DNA of 64,000 nucleotides from contig JAAYPT010000104.1 of the NCBI GenBank assembly GCA_012519695.1, positions 21,127-85,126 on the forward strand, given 5' to 3'. The translations under genes were made by a program, and so were the position numbers. Under the pieces are notes generated by a model, which worked only from the letters and a program-made list of their open reading frames with translations, made no database searches and was not told where the DNA came from. This document shows, piece after piece, positions 8,690 to 17,787 of the stretch (the stretch's first letter is position 1; every line of letters starts with the position of its first letter). The DNA comes from Clostridiales bacterium (GTDB lineage: Bacteria; Bacillota; Clostridia; Lachnospirales; Lachnospiraceae).

Positions 8690-8855
8690 TGTTCACCGTT
8701 GCGCAATCGGTTGCTCTGTTTGATAAAGAGTTTGTTCGCCGGACTCTTCTGCACCCGAGTGATGTGGTTTACGGCTAATTTCAGCTCCACGAGGTGCGCT
8801 TCCTTAGCGGAGCATTTTTTATGCAATAGAACGCAATTTCCTATTGCATAAAAAA
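8690..8855. other. GC-richer intergenic segment with a 15-bp inverted repeat
   Basis: The segment between the fur-like gene's terminator and the 610-aa gene is visibly richer in G+C than its surroundings. It contains a perfect inverted repeat (8815-8829 with 8841-8855) built around ATGCAATAG/CTATTGCAT. A 61-codon minus-strand frame (8641-8826) runs through it into the 610-aa gene but lacks a ribosome binding site. It may be a structured leader or an inserted small element. I could not assign it. Confidence 0.4.
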
Positions 8856-8898
8856 AGTGTAGATACAGAAAGCTTTACGCCTTCCATATCTACACTTT
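8854..8898 (-). terminator. Terminator of the feo operon
   Basis: AAAGTGTAGATA (8854-8865) and TATCTACACTTT (8887-8898) form a perfect 12-bp stem. On the minus strand it is followed by seven T residues. It lies 32 nt after the fur-like stop codon. Confidence 0.85.
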
Positions 8899-8929
8899 AA
8901 TTATAACATTATGTGGATTTTTGAAATAC

Positions 8930-9361
8930 TTAACACGTTTTCTCATCACAGTCACAACCGGTGATTGTAACTGATTCGATTCCCTGGTTTTTCAGATATC
9001 CGCAAGCACTTAAGCCTCTACGGATTACCTCATTCCATTCTTTTGCAGAAAGATTATAGCTGCTGTCATCATCCAGAACTACAGTGCAGGCATTTTGTAA
9101 AAGACAGTTTGGAGAATATGCTACTTTATACATATTCTTTCTATTGATAGCACCAATCTCTTCCAGCATATTTACCATGCGGTATACTGTGGCTGCTCCA
9201 ATACCTTCGTCTTTCTTTGATGCCTTGTAAAAAATTTCCTTACAGCAGTTACAGTCTTCCTCCAATATGATGTCCAAAATCAAACGCCGCTGTCTGGTAA
9301 TTCTACATCCATTCTCTTTTAACTTTTCCAGTATCATTTCTTTCTGCATTTGTGTTTTCAT
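8930..9361 (-). CDS. Fur-family regulator, cysteine-rich variant
   Basis: A 143-residue protein with a Fur-type winged helix: RITRQRRLILDIILEE at residues 20-35 and GIGAATVYRMVNMLEE at ~53-68. The C-terminal dimerisation half lacks the HHDH-type metal cluster of classical Fur. It has instead CNCC at 37-40 and CDCDEKTC at the extreme end, so metal or redox sensing through cysteines is possible. It is the last gene of the feo operon, 1 nt after feoB. It may be a local regulator of ferrous iron uptake or a redox-linked paralogue. The family call is firm. Its signal is not known. Confidence 0.8.
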   Translation of the reverse strand: MKTQMQKEMILEKLKENGCRITRQRRLILDIILEEDCNCCKEIFYKASKKDEGIGAATVYRMVNMLEEIGAINRKNMYKVAYSPNCLLQNACTVVLDDDSSYNLSAKEWNEVIRRGLSACGYLKNQGIESVTITGCDCDEKTC

Positions 9362-9362
9362 A

Positions 9363-11510
9363 TTATTTTGCTCCCACCATACCTTTTACTTTCAATGTGT
9401 TACTTTCCTTATAAGGACGGAACAACATGTAGATGAATCCTACAATAAGAACAATTGCTACTACTGTTCCTATTCCAAATACACCTGTTGTAATCCATGT
9501 TCCAACCTGATAGATACACATAGAAACAATATATGCTAAAATACACTGATATCCGATTGCAAACCAGAACCATTTTGCATTATTCATTTCTCTCTTAATT
9601 GCTCCCATTGCTGCGAAGCAAGGTGCGCATAACAAGTTAAATACTAAGAAGGAGTAAGCAGCTACTGCTGTCATGCTTCCTGCAAGCTGTCCCCAAATTT
9701 CTGCTCCGTCTTCTGCAACTTCTCCGAATCCAAAAAGGATACCAAAAGTACCTACTACGTTTTCTTTTGCAATCAATCCGGTTACGGCTGCAACTGCCAT
9801 CTTCCAATCTCCCCAACCAAGTGGTGCGAAAATCGGTGCAATAACATTTCCGATAGATGCTAAAATACTTTCGTTTAACTGATCTTCTTCTAACATTCCG
9901 AAGGAACCGTCTACCCAACCGAATCCCTGTAAGAACCAAAGAATAACAGTTGATAATAAAATGATTGTTCCTGCCTTTTTAATGAAGGACCATCCACGCT
10001 CCCACATACTTCTTAATACGTTTCCTATTGTTGGCATATGATATGCCGGAAGTTCCATAACGAATGGTGCTGGGTCTCCGGCAAACATTTTTGTTTTCTT
10101 TAAGATAATTCCGGAACAGATAATTGCTGCAATACCTACAAAGTAAGCACTTGGTGCAACCCATGCTGCTCCATCAAATAACGCACCTGCAATCAATGCG
10201 ATAATTGGTAACTTAGCTCCACATGGAATAAATGTGGTAGTCATGATTGTCATTTTACGGTCTCTGTCGTTTTCGATTGTACGGCTTGCCATAACTCCCG
10301 GAACACCACATCCACTTCCGATTAACATTGGGATGAAGGACTTTCCGGAAAGACCGAACTTACGGAAAATTCTATCCATGATAAATGCGATTCTTGCCAT
10401 GTATCCACATTCTTCTAATAATGCAAGAAAAATGAACAATACTAACATCTGTGGAACGAATCCAAGTACCGCACCAACACCGGAGATAATACCATCAACA
10501 ATAAGTCCTGTCAGCCAGTCTGCACATCCGATATTCTCAAAGAAGCTCTGAGCTCCCGGAACAATCCATTCACCAAACAATGTGTCATTTGTCCAGTCTG
10601 TAAGAATCGAACCTACAGTTGTTACGGAAACATAATATACAATAAACATTACAACTGCAAAGATTGGTAATGCCAAGAAACGGTTTGTTACAATCTTATC
10701 AATCTTATCGGAAATTGTAAGCTTCTCTGTATTCTTTCTTGTATAACAATCTTTAATGATAGAAGAGATGTAAGTATATCTTTCATTTGTGATAATACTT
10801 TCTGTATCATCATCCATTTCTTTTTCAATGGTTGAAATCTCTGCTGTTACATCCGGAACATTCTTCATCTGTGTAACAATCTTATCATCTTTTTCTAATA
10901 ACTTAATTGCAAAGAAACGTTTCTGTTCTTCTGCAACATCTGTTCCAATTTTATCTTCAATAGAAGCTAATACGCTTTCTACTTCTGGTGCAAAGCTATG
11001 TACAGGTGTTTTTGCTGTCTTATTCTCTGCAAGTTTTACTGCCTTTTCAGCAGCCTCTTTAATACCTGTTCCTTTTAATGCTGAAATTTCTACTACTTCA
11101 CATCCAAGTTTTTCGCTGAGCTTCTTAATATTAATCTTATCTCCACTCTTTGCAACCAAATCCATCATGTTTACTGCCATGATAACCGGAATTCCCAGTT
11201 CCATTAACTGTGTGGATAAATAAAGGTTACGCTCAATATTGGTTCCATCTACGATATTCAAGATGGCATCTGGTCTTTCACCAATAAGGTAGTTTCTTGC
11301 CACTACTTCTTCCAAAGTATATGGGGATAAAGAATAAATACCCGGCAAGTCCATGATAACTACATCTTTGTGGTTTTTAAGCTTTCCTTCCTTCTTTTCT
11401 ACCGTAACACCCGGCCAGTTTCCTACAAACTGGTTAGAACCGGTCAGTGCATTAAATAATGTTGTTTTTCCGCAGTTTGGGTTACCTGCTAATGCAATTT
11501 TTACTGACAT
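9363..11510 (-). CDS. feoB: Ferrous iron transport protein B
   Basis: A 715-residue FeoB: an N-terminal G-protein domain (G1 GNPNCGKT at 9-16, G3 DLPG at 54-57, G4 NMMD at ~115), a helical GDI-like spacer (~165-270) and a membrane domain with the two Gate motifs, where conserved cysteines lie in GSGCGVPG (~400) and FNLLCAPCFA (~625). It imports Fe2+ across the cytoplasmic membrane under GTPase control. It follows two feoA genes and precedes a fur-like gene in one operon. AGGAG lies 5 nt before the ATG. Length and motif set are complete, so it is presumably functional. Confidence 0.96.
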   Translation of the reverse strand: MSVKIALAGNPNCGKTTLFNALTGSNQFVGNWPGVTVEKKEGKLKNHKDVVIMDLPGIYSLSPYTLEEVVARNYLIGERPDAILNIVDGTNIERNLYLSTQLMELGIPVIMAVNMMDLVAKSGDKINIKKLSEKLGCEVVEISALKGTGIKEAAEKAVKLAENKTAKTPVHSFAPEVESVLASIEDKIGTDVAEEQKRFFAIKLLEKDDKIVTQMKNVPDVTAEISTIEKEMDDDTESIITNERYTYISSIIKDCYTRKNTEKLTISDKIDKIVTNRFLALPIFAVVMFIVYYVSVTTVGSILTDWTNDTLFGEWIVPGAQSFFENIGCADWLTGLIVDGIISGVGAVLGFVPQMLVLFIFLALLEECGYMARIAFIMDRIFRKFGLSGKSFIPMLIGSGCGVPGVMASRTIENDRDRKMTIMTTTFIPCGAKLPIIALIAGALFDGAAWVAPSAYFVGIAAIICSGIILKKTKMFAGDPAPFVMELPAYHMPTIGNVLRSMWERGWSFIKKAGTIILLSTVILWFLQGFGWVDGSFGMLEEDQLNESILASIGNVIAPIFAPLGWGDWKMAVAAVTGLIAKENVVGTFGILFGFGEVAEDGAEIWGQLAGSMTAVAAYSFLVFNLLCAPCFAAMGAIKREMNNAKWFWFAIGYQCILAYIVSMCIYQVGTWITTGVFGIGTVVAIVLIVGFIYMLFRPYKESNTLKVKGMVGAK

Positions 11511-11609
11511 ATGAACTCCTATCTGCCTTTTCAGGCTTTTTTTCCTTTTGTTTGAATATGTTTGTTTTTTCTTACTACAATTAGTGCATCCTAACCATAG
11601 GTCAAAAAA

Positions 11610-11828
11610 TTATTCTACCTCTATCATTTCTGCGTCTGCTTTTCTCAGAGATAATTCATATCCTCTCACGGTAACTTCTACTGGATCTCCCAGAGGTGCT
11701 ACTTTTCTTACAAACACTTCTACTCCCTTTGTAATCCCCATGTCCATAATCCGGCGTTTTACCGGTCCTTCTCCATTGAGTTTTCTGACTTTCACTGTCT
11801 TTCCACATGGAACTTGCTTTAATGTCAT
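11610..11828 (-). CDS. feoA: FeoA domain protein (second copy)
   Basis: A 72-residue SH3-like FeoA protein. Typical features are the VRKLNGEGPVKRRIMDMGI stretch (residues 14-32) and the GDPVEVTVRGYELSLRKADA strand pair (~47-66) before the end. FeoA proteins are small cytosolic partners that bind FeoB and are needed for Fe2+ uptake (family knowledge). It lies 15 nt after the other feoA copy and about 100 nt before feoB, in the same operon. Having two separate FeoA proteins is common in Clostridia. Confidence 0.92.
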   Translation of the reverse strand: MTLKQVPCGKTVKVRKLNGEGPVKRRIMDMGITKGVEVFVRKVAPLGDPVEVTVRGYELSLRKADAEMIEVE

Positions 11829-11843
11829 GTCTTTTTCCTTCCT

Positions 11844-12056
11844 TTATATCATTATTTTATTTGCCATATCTTTATTAATGGCAACTCTTGACTCTTTTAC
11901 ATTTACGATCATATTCCCGTCGATTTCAGATACGACAGTGACCAGCCCCCCAATTACAAATCCGAGATTTTCTAAAAATCTTCGTGTCTCCTCTTTTCCG
12001 CCAACCTTTTTAATCACATTCGCTTCTCCGGCTTTAGCCATGGTTAAGGGCATCAT
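11844..12056 (-). CDS. feoA: FeoA domain protein (first copy)
   Basis: A 70-residue FeoA-like SH3 protein, first gene of the feo operon. The chosen start is the ATG at 12054-12056, 6 nt after AGAGG. The ATG two codons upstream touches that ribosome binding site and is unlikely to be used. Sequence features are KKVGGKEETRRFLENLGF and an internal beta-barrel pattern ending in KESRVAINKDMA. It is more diverged than the second copy, so the two may have distinct roles on FeoB. Transcription is from the operator-overlapped promoter at 12118-12146. Confidence 0.88.
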   Translation of the reverse strand: MMPLTMAKAGEANVIKKVGGKEETRRFLENLGFVIGGLVTVVSEIDGNMIVNVKESRVAINKDMANKIMI

Positions 12057-12112
12057 TCTCATCCTCTTTTCTGTAATTCTTTTTTGATAATGAATCTCAT
12101 TAACATTTCCGT

Positions 12113-12146
12113 AAGTTAGTATATTCTAACTTTTATTAGTTGTCAA
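12113..12146 (-). promoter_or_regulatory. feo promoter with overlapping inverted-repeat operator
   Basis: Minus-strand TTGACA (12141-12146), a 17-bp spacer and TATACT (12118-12123). The perfect 7+6+7 inverted repeat AAGTTAG/CTAACTT (12113-12132) covers the -10 box, the placement expected for repression. The half-site AGTTA/TAACT recurs in the dtxR-like promoter. Confidence 0.82.
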
Positions 12147-12172
12147 TAATTTTATTGATATTTTTTCTCAAT

Positions 12173-12218
12173 TTGCTTTTTTTATTCTTATATGCTATAC
12201 TATAGTTATTTATAACTA
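12173..12218 (+). promoter_or_regulatory. dtxR-like gene promoter with operator over the start site
   Basis: TTGCTT (12173-12178), a 17-bp spacer and an extended -10, TGCTATACT (TATACT at 12196-12201). The perfect 7+2+7 inverted repeat TAGTTAT-TT-ATAACTA (12203-12218) sits across the expected transcription start, consistent with autoregulation. Confidence 0.72.
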
Positions 12219-12245
12219 ACTTATTATTAGAGAAGGGGCTTTTAC

Positions 12246-12617
12246 ATGAAAACAAACGAATCATCAGAAAATTATTTAGAAACTATTTTAATCTTAAGTC
12301 AAAGACTTCCTGTGGTACGTTCCATTGACGTTGCTACCGAACTAGGCTTTAAAAAATCCAGTGTAAGCGTTGCTATGAAACACCTACGCGAAAAGAATCA
12401 TATCACTGTTTCAGAAGCCGGCTACATTACACTTACGGATGCCGGAAGAGAAATTGCAGAAATGATTTATGAACGTCACAATATCCTTACCAGTATGTTA
12501 GTGACTCTTGGTGTAACACCTGAGATTGCTGCGGAAGATGCTTGCCGCATTGAACATGTTATCAGTGCAGAAAGTTTTGCTGCTATCAAGGATCATTTCA
12601 ACAGCAAAAAGAAATAA
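12246..12617 (+). CDS. DtxR/MntR-family metal-dependent repressor
   Basis: A 123-residue protein with the N-terminal winged helix of DtxR/IdeR/MntR (SSENYLETILIL at 6-17, HTH around VRSIDVATELGFKKSSVSVA at ~25-44) and a dimerisation/metal-binding part containing ERHNILTSML and the EDACRIEH helix, which carries typical ligands. It lacks the C-terminal SH3 domain, so it is a short MntR-like form. It is divergent from the feo operon, and both promoters carry similar inverted repeats, so it probably represses feo and itself when Fe2+ (or Mn2+) is plentiful. AAGGGG precedes the ATG. Confidence 0.9.
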   Translation: MKTNESSENYLETILILSQRLPVVRSIDVATELGFKKSSVSVAMKHLREKNHITVSEAGYITLTDAGREIAEMIYERHNILTSMLVTLGVTPEIAAEDACRIEHVISAESFAAIKDHFNSKKK

Positions 12618-12653
12618 TTTTAAAATATGTACATATGAAACTATGAAAAAGAA

Positions 12654-12691
12654 GCAGAGTCATTCACAAAACAACTTATGAATGGCTCTGC
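12654..12691. terminator. Bidirectional terminator between dtxR-like and YhgE genes
   Basis: GCAGAGTCATTCA (12654-12666) pairs with TGAATGGCTCTGC (12679-12691), 13 bp with one G-T pair. It is followed by CTCTTTTGTTT on the plus strand and by TTCTTTTTC on the minus strand. It lies between convergent genes. Confidence 0.8.
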
Positions 12692-12719
12692 CTCTTTTGT
12701 TTATACCTACAACAAAAAT

Positions 12720-14870
12720 TTAAATCATTACATCCGATCTTTCTTTGCTATGTTCAATTCTTTCATTCATCTTTCTAAACGGAATAGCAAGCAATAATCC
12801 TATCACCAGAGAAATCACCACATAGATTCCCATTACTCCAATATACCGAAGATAATCTGCTCCATGCATTCCACCGATACACTCTCGCATTGCATTCATT
12901 CCGTATGGGAATGGCAAATACTTATAAGTATATTGATATACCTTTGGAAGTGTCTCAATCGGGAAGGTTCCTCCTGCTCCCGCTACCTGGATTACCATAA
13001 CTACAACTGCAATCGCCTCTCCCACATTTCCAAATGCTACTGTCAGAGAATAAATAAATATAGTAAATACAAAACTACTTACTGCTGCTGCCAACCAGAA
13101 CAAAAACGGATGCGGGCACTGTATTTTAATATAGAATATTTCGCCCAACACAGTAATTAACGTCTGTACCTGCCCTACCAAAAAGAAAAAGATATATCTT
13201 CCAAAATATTTCTGGTATGGTTTCACATTGGTAATGCCTTCTTCCGGATGTACTTTTACATGTACGATAGCCACCAGAATCAATGCTCCTACCCACAATG
13301 CTAATATTGTATAGAATGGTGCCATAGCGGAACCATAATTATCAATCGGGTACATTTGCTCTGTTTGTATGCTTACCGGTGAAGAAATAAAATCTGCTAA
13401 CTGCTTTGGATCTGTCTTTAACATATCTACCAGTTCCTGATACTGGTCATCATTTTCAAACTCTTTTAGATTAGTGATAATGGTACCTATATTTGCTATC
13501 ACTTCATCTGTTTTTTCTTTTGATTCCTGTAAGCCTTCTGTTCCTCCCTGTAAAACATTTTCGTATTCTGCCAAAACATCTTCTACTTCACTAAAATCGC
13601 CATCCATACTTCCCAATAGAGACTGTACATCTAACAGGGAACCCTGTACCGAATTCATAGTAGAACGAAGTGCCGGTCTTACCGAATACTCAAAACTGTC
13701 TTTTAATGCCTTTAATTGATTTTGACAAGATGTTATCTCCTGTATCAGACTATCCTTTAAAGCATCCGTTGTATTGGAGACTTCCTGCTGACTATTGGAT
13801 AACTGATTTAAATCTGCTTCAATTTTATCTAAACTCTGGTTGATTTCATCTATTTTCGGCTGTGTAGTCTCATCCGCCCATCCGGACACTGCATTGTTAA
13901 ACAGCTGCCTGATATATGGCAATGCCGTCTGCATTCCTGTAATGGTACTATTCCCAATACTGGTATTTCCGGATATTTGATTACTGATAGCACCCAAATC
14001 TGTCTGCACTGTATTTTTCAAATCTTCCAATGCATTATCCACCAATTCAAAGCTATAAGAAACCATATCCAATAAAGACTCTGAACTTCCGGCATTATTG
14101 AGTGCTGCATCCTGAATACTGTTAATTGTATTTTTTCCATTGTTTACCATGTCATTCAAGTTTGGCAATACTGCCTGACTTGTTGCCATGATATTCGACG
14201 CAGAATTAGTAATGCCAATAAAGGAAGCTAACAGATTGGAATATAATTGCAAATTTCCCTGCAATTCTGTTAACTTGTCTGTAACTGTATTAAAAATTCC
14301 ACTGTTACCATCTTCCTGTCCGGAAAGTACATTACTTACCTCCATGACTCCTTCTGCCAATGTACTAACAAACGTGCTATTTACCTGTTCTTGCACTGCG
14401 GTTTTTGCTTTTCCTGTAATTTTAGGTGCAATTGCATTTTTCTTTTCATTTTCATAGTATGTAATTTCCGGATGCTTAATATCTCCGCCTAAAAAACTTA
14501 TCATATCCTCTGTAAAGTCTTTTGGTACTACAAGTGCTGCATAATAGTCACCATTGTTAACGCCGTTAACCGCCTCGTCTTCTGTATCCGTAAAAACCCA
14601 TCCAATGGTATTATTGCTTTTTAAGGCTTCAATTACTGTATCACCTACATTCAATTCCATACCAGAAATGGTGCTGCCTTCATCTAAAGATACTACTGCC
14701 ACCTTCAAATTGGAAGTGGAATCCGGTCCATATGGGTCCCAGTTGGAAAAAATATTAAACCATGCATATAAGGAAGGAATAATACATAATCCCATAACAA
14801 TTACAACTGCTACTACATTTTTACTAAGTCTTCTGGCATCTGCAAGAAAAATTTTAATGATGTTCTTCAT
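12720..14870 (-). CDS. YhgE/Pip domain membrane protein
   Basis: A 716-residue protein with the YhgE/Pip layout: one N-terminal membrane helix followed by SLYAWFNIFSNWDPYG (~36-51), a long extracytoplasmic region of about 450 residues rich in coiled coil, then five C-terminal helices of ABC-2 permease type (~500-700). The start at 14870 is chosen because GGAGG lies 6 nt upstream. A longer frame to 14900 runs into the preceding gene. Family members include the phage infection protein of Lactococcus. Their molecular role is unclear, with export or envelope functions suggested. It forms an operon with the 134-aa gene and the broken paralogue upstream. Confidence 0.88.
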   Translation of the reverse strand: MKNIIKIFLADARRLSKNVVAVVIVMGLCIIPSLYAWFNIFSNWDPYGPDSTSNLKVAVVSLDEGSTISGMELNVGDTVIEALKSNNTIGWVFTDTEDEAVNGVNNGDYYAALVVPKDFTEDMISFLGGDIKHPEITYYENEKKNAIAPKITGKAKTAVQEQVNSTFVSTLAEGVMEVSNVLSGQEDGNSGIFNTVTDKLTELQGNLQLYSNLLASFIGITNSASNIMATSQAVLPNLNDMVNNGKNTINSIQDAALNNAGSSESLLDMVSYSFELVDNALEDLKNTVQTDLGAISNQISGNTSIGNSTITGMQTALPYIRQLFNNAVSGWADETTQPKIDEINQSLDKIEADLNQLSNSQQEVSNTTDALKDSLIQEITSCQNQLKALKDSFEYSVRPALRSTMNSVQGSLLDVQSLLGSMDGDFSEVEDVLAEYENVLQGGTEGLQESKEKTDEVIANIGTIITNLKEFENDDQYQELVDMLKTDPKQLADFISSPVSIQTEQMYPIDNYGSAMAPFYTILALWVGALILVAIVHVKVHPEEGITNVKPYQKYFGRYIFFFLVGQVQTLITVLGEIFYIKIQCPHPFLFWLAAAVSSFVFTIFIYSLTVAFGNVGEAIAVVVMVIQVAGAGGTFPIETLPKVYQYTYKYLPFPYGMNAMRECIGGMHGADYLRYIGVMGIYVVISLVIGLLLAIPFRKMNERIEHSKERSDVMI

Positions 14871-15258
14871 TTTTTCCCTCCATGCTCTTTTCATCCTCAA
14901 TCTTTTCTAATACGCCCTGTATCCGATTTTCCAATATCTCATTTCCTATGAGCTGATAATCTTCTATCTCCTGCTCCTGTCCATTTAATTTCGCCATACG
15001 CTCCATTAAATTATAGTCCATATACTCAACGGTAATTAAATATGTAGCTAAAATAAACAATGACACAATCCAAAGAATTAAAAATATTACTTTAGAACTA
15101 TCTGTCCAAAACAAAAGAGCAAGAAAAATCAATGGGATAATAAGAATGCATTTTAATCCGACCGAAATACGTTTTTGATTTTTCTGATGCATTTGTTCTT
15201 CATAATTCATAACCATATCATAGGCTTTTTTATACTTATCATTTTCCATTTTCTTCAC
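14854..15258 (-). CDS. Small two-helix membrane protein between YhgE paralogues
   Basis: A 134-residue protein with two adjacent hydrophobic segments (~33-50 and 56-75) flanked by charged, helical termini. The C-terminal ~50 residues are acidic and look coiled-coil. Its last codons overlap the start of the downstream YhgE gene by 17 nt, and it begins 4 nt after the upstream paralogue's stop, so the three genes are one operon. I do not recognise the family. The position suggests an accessory subunit of the YhgE proteins. Confidence 0.65.
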   Translation of the reverse strand: MKKMENDKYKKAYDMVMNYEEQMHQKNQKRISVGLKCILIIPLIFLALLFWTDSSKVIFLILWIVSLFILATYLITVEYMDYNLMERMAKLNGQEQEIEDYQLIGNEILENRIQGVLEKIEDEKSMEGKNEEHH

Positions 15259-15262
15259 TCCT

Positions 15263-17489
15263 TTACATCATTTTGGTATCTTCCATTCGTTCTTCCACAA
15301 AATGATTTAATTTAATAAACGGTTTGCGGATTATCAGACCAATTGCCAAGGATGCTACTGCAAATATCAGCAATTCTCCCATAGATTTCACATAAGTATT
15401 TCCATACATTCCTCCAATTGTCTCTCTCATTGCATTTATTGCATATGGGAACGGGAAGAAAATATAAATATTTCGATATACCGCAGGTAATAATTCGATT
15501 GGGAATGTTCCGCCGGAACCTGCAATCTGTATTACCATAATCACTACTGCAATTGCTTTTCCAATATCGCCAAAAGAAAGAGTCAAGGCATACACTAATA
15601 ATGTGAATACAAAACTTGTGACAGATGCAGTTAACCAAAATACACCCTTATCCAATATCTGACAATGTAATATGTAAATATCTCCAAACACAACGATTGC
15701 TGCCTGAATCTGCCCCAATACAAAGAATAGCAAATAGCGTCCAAAGAATAATTGATGCAGTTTTACATTTGGCATATCCTTCGGCTCTGCTTTTACCTTT
15801 ACAAGGGCTGTCAGAAGCAATGCTCCTACCCACAATGCAAGTACTGTATAAAACGGTGTCATAGCTGAACCATAATTAGCAATTGGGTATACTTCCTTGG
15901 TATCAATCTTCACCGGTCCTGAGAAAAACTCTCCGTAGGTATCCGGATCCCCCTGCATAAGTTCTATTAATGCTTCTACCCTTTCATCTTCACTTACACT
16001 ATTTAACTTTTCCGTAATTGCTGTGAGTTTTCCGCTTACTGTCTGTAAAATAGTCTGAATCTGCTCTAAGCTCTGATTCGTTCCGTCTATGGTTGTTACT
16101 ACGCCATCGAAAATATCGCTGGTGCTCTTCAATGTTTCATTGGTACTTTCCAATAACTGTGACACAGTTCCAAGTATTTGTGTTGTACTATCTAAAATTC
16201 CATCTACCTGTGGCACCAAACTATTGGTATACATATTTCTCATGTTTGCCACAGAACTTCCACAACTATTCAGTGTTGCTGTAATATCTCCAACCTTTGT
16301 ACCTACCAGATTTTTCATAATATCACTTCCGGCATCCGGTAAATTACCTACATTAATATCCGGTATGGTTATCTGGTCACCATTAATTCCAAGTTGCTGT
16401 AAAATATTTTGAATATCTCCTGCACCATTGGATATAGCTTCTAAAGCATCTAACGCTTCTTGCAGCTGATTCTTTAACTCCTGACTTTCCTGACTGTCAT
16501 CCGGTAACGTAATATTATTTAAAGTTGCTACCAATTCTGCAATCTGTTTTTGCAATACCAACGTATCCTGGGCGGTTTGTGTCATATCACTTACTACCGC
16601 CCCTGTTTTATCTGCCAATTGTGCATTAGTAATATCTGTTGAAATTTTATTCAAAGATGCTTCTATGGTTGTAAGGGATGCATTTACATTCGCACTAAAA
16701 TCTTTCAAGCTGGTCTTAGTACTGGCAATGTTTCCGTTTACTTTTTGAACTTCACTCATTCCCTTTGTTACTTTATCCTGCAATCCGTCAAGCTTTGACT
16801 GCGCTTCTCCTACTGATTCTGTCAATGCCTGGTTTCCATCTAAAATACTGCCAATGGTTGCTTCGTATGCTTTTAAATTTTCATTAATTCCTTCTATTTT
16901 TTTGAATGAACTCTGTCATCTTATTACTGTTTTCTAATTGACCTGACATTTCATTGGTTTGTTCAAAAACCGTATGGATTACTACTTCGATAAACTTAGA
17001 ATCAATGCTCTGCTGCAAAGTAGATACTGCCGTATCTGTAATTTTCGTTGCAACTGCATTTTTCTTCTGGTTTTCATAATATGTAATACCCGGATTCTCA
17101 AATCCTTCTGCAAACATATTATACATTTTATAGGTAAAATCTTTTTCAATGACAACTGCTGCATAGTAATCACCACTTTTTACTCCTTCTATGGCTTCTT
17201 CCGCAGTATCAACCATTGTCCATCCTATGGATTTATTACCCTTTAACTCTTTTAACACTTCACTTCCCATATTTTCTTTGGTTCCATCTGAAAGTGTATA
17301 GCCTTTATCTTCTGAAAAAGCAGCTATTTTAATGTTTCCCGTATTGGCATATGGGTCCCAATTGGAATAAATATTGAACCAGGCATATAAGGAAGGTAAA
17401 AAGCACAATCCAATAATTATGATTAGTGCCAAGAGATTCTTTACCAGTCCCTTTACATCTGATTTAAAAATAGTTAATATGTTTTTCAT
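15263..17489 (-). pseudogene. YhgE/Pip membrane protein, frameshifted in an A7 tract
   Basis: The N-terminal 201-codon frame (16884-17489) has the YhgE start (SLYAWFNIYSNWDPY) and ends at a premature TAA. The rest (16825-15263) is in the next frame and ends with the same five-helix permease domain as the downstream paralogue. The break falls in a run of seven A on the coding strand (16897-16903). With six A the frame continues through IEGINENLKAYEATIG and gives a 741-residue protein, close to the 716 of its neighbour. The apparent start of the second frame is only an internal TTG. This could be a real mutation, a phase-variable or slippery tract, or a sequencing error. Confidence 0.85.
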
Positions 17490-17787
17490 GGTTATTACTT
17501 TCCTCCTACCATATTACAGTTCCCTATTATATTCTGTGACAAATTCCTCGCAGTGCTCGTTCGAAAAGCTCTGTTGCTCATTTTCTCACGCGATAATTTA
17601 GATAACCTAACTCGCAGTGCACGTTCGAAAAAGCTCCGCTTTTCCTCACTGTACGGCATTCGCCGAACAAAAATCCAGTCTGTCAATTTTGTTTGTAAAC
17701 AATCAAATTGCCATCCTTAGATTTTTCACTGCTCATTGCTATCGCTCATTATATCATCATATTTCACTGGTTACCACAGACAATCTT
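17490..17787. other. Gene-free stretch of about 300 bases
   Basis: It lies between the YhgE operon and the TetM-like gene. It holds two direct repeat copies (17547-17573 and 17611-17638) and is GC-richer in that part. The 192-nt frame crossing it (17495-17686) has no ribosome binding site and no recognisable family. No clear terminator or promoter was found. Confidence 0.5.
17547..17638. repeat. Pair of 27/28-bp direct repeats
   Basis: CTCGCAGTGCTCGTTCGAAA (start of copy 1, 17547-17573) recurs as CTCGCAGTGCACGTTCGAAA (start of copy 2, 17611-17638). The copies are 64 bp apart and differ by one substitution and one extra A. The role is unknown. Confidence 0.7.

Noticed and set aside
8641..8826. 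61-residue minus-strand ORF
   Set aside because: No ribosome binding site, overlaps the 610-aa gene start, no recognisable domain. Recorded as part of an intergenic element instead.
8815..8855. Terminator at the ATGCAATAG/CTATTGCAT repeat
   Set aside because: It has T-run before and A-run after the stem in both directions, the reverse of an intrinsic terminator.
16825..16884. Independent 520-aa YhgE C-terminal protein starting at 16825
   Set aside because: The start is an internal TTG without ribosome binding site, and the frame continues upstream to the A7 tract.
17495..17686. 63-residue minus-strand ORF through the direct repeats
   Set aside because: No ribosome binding site and built on repeats; basic residue composition looks like translated noncoding DNA.
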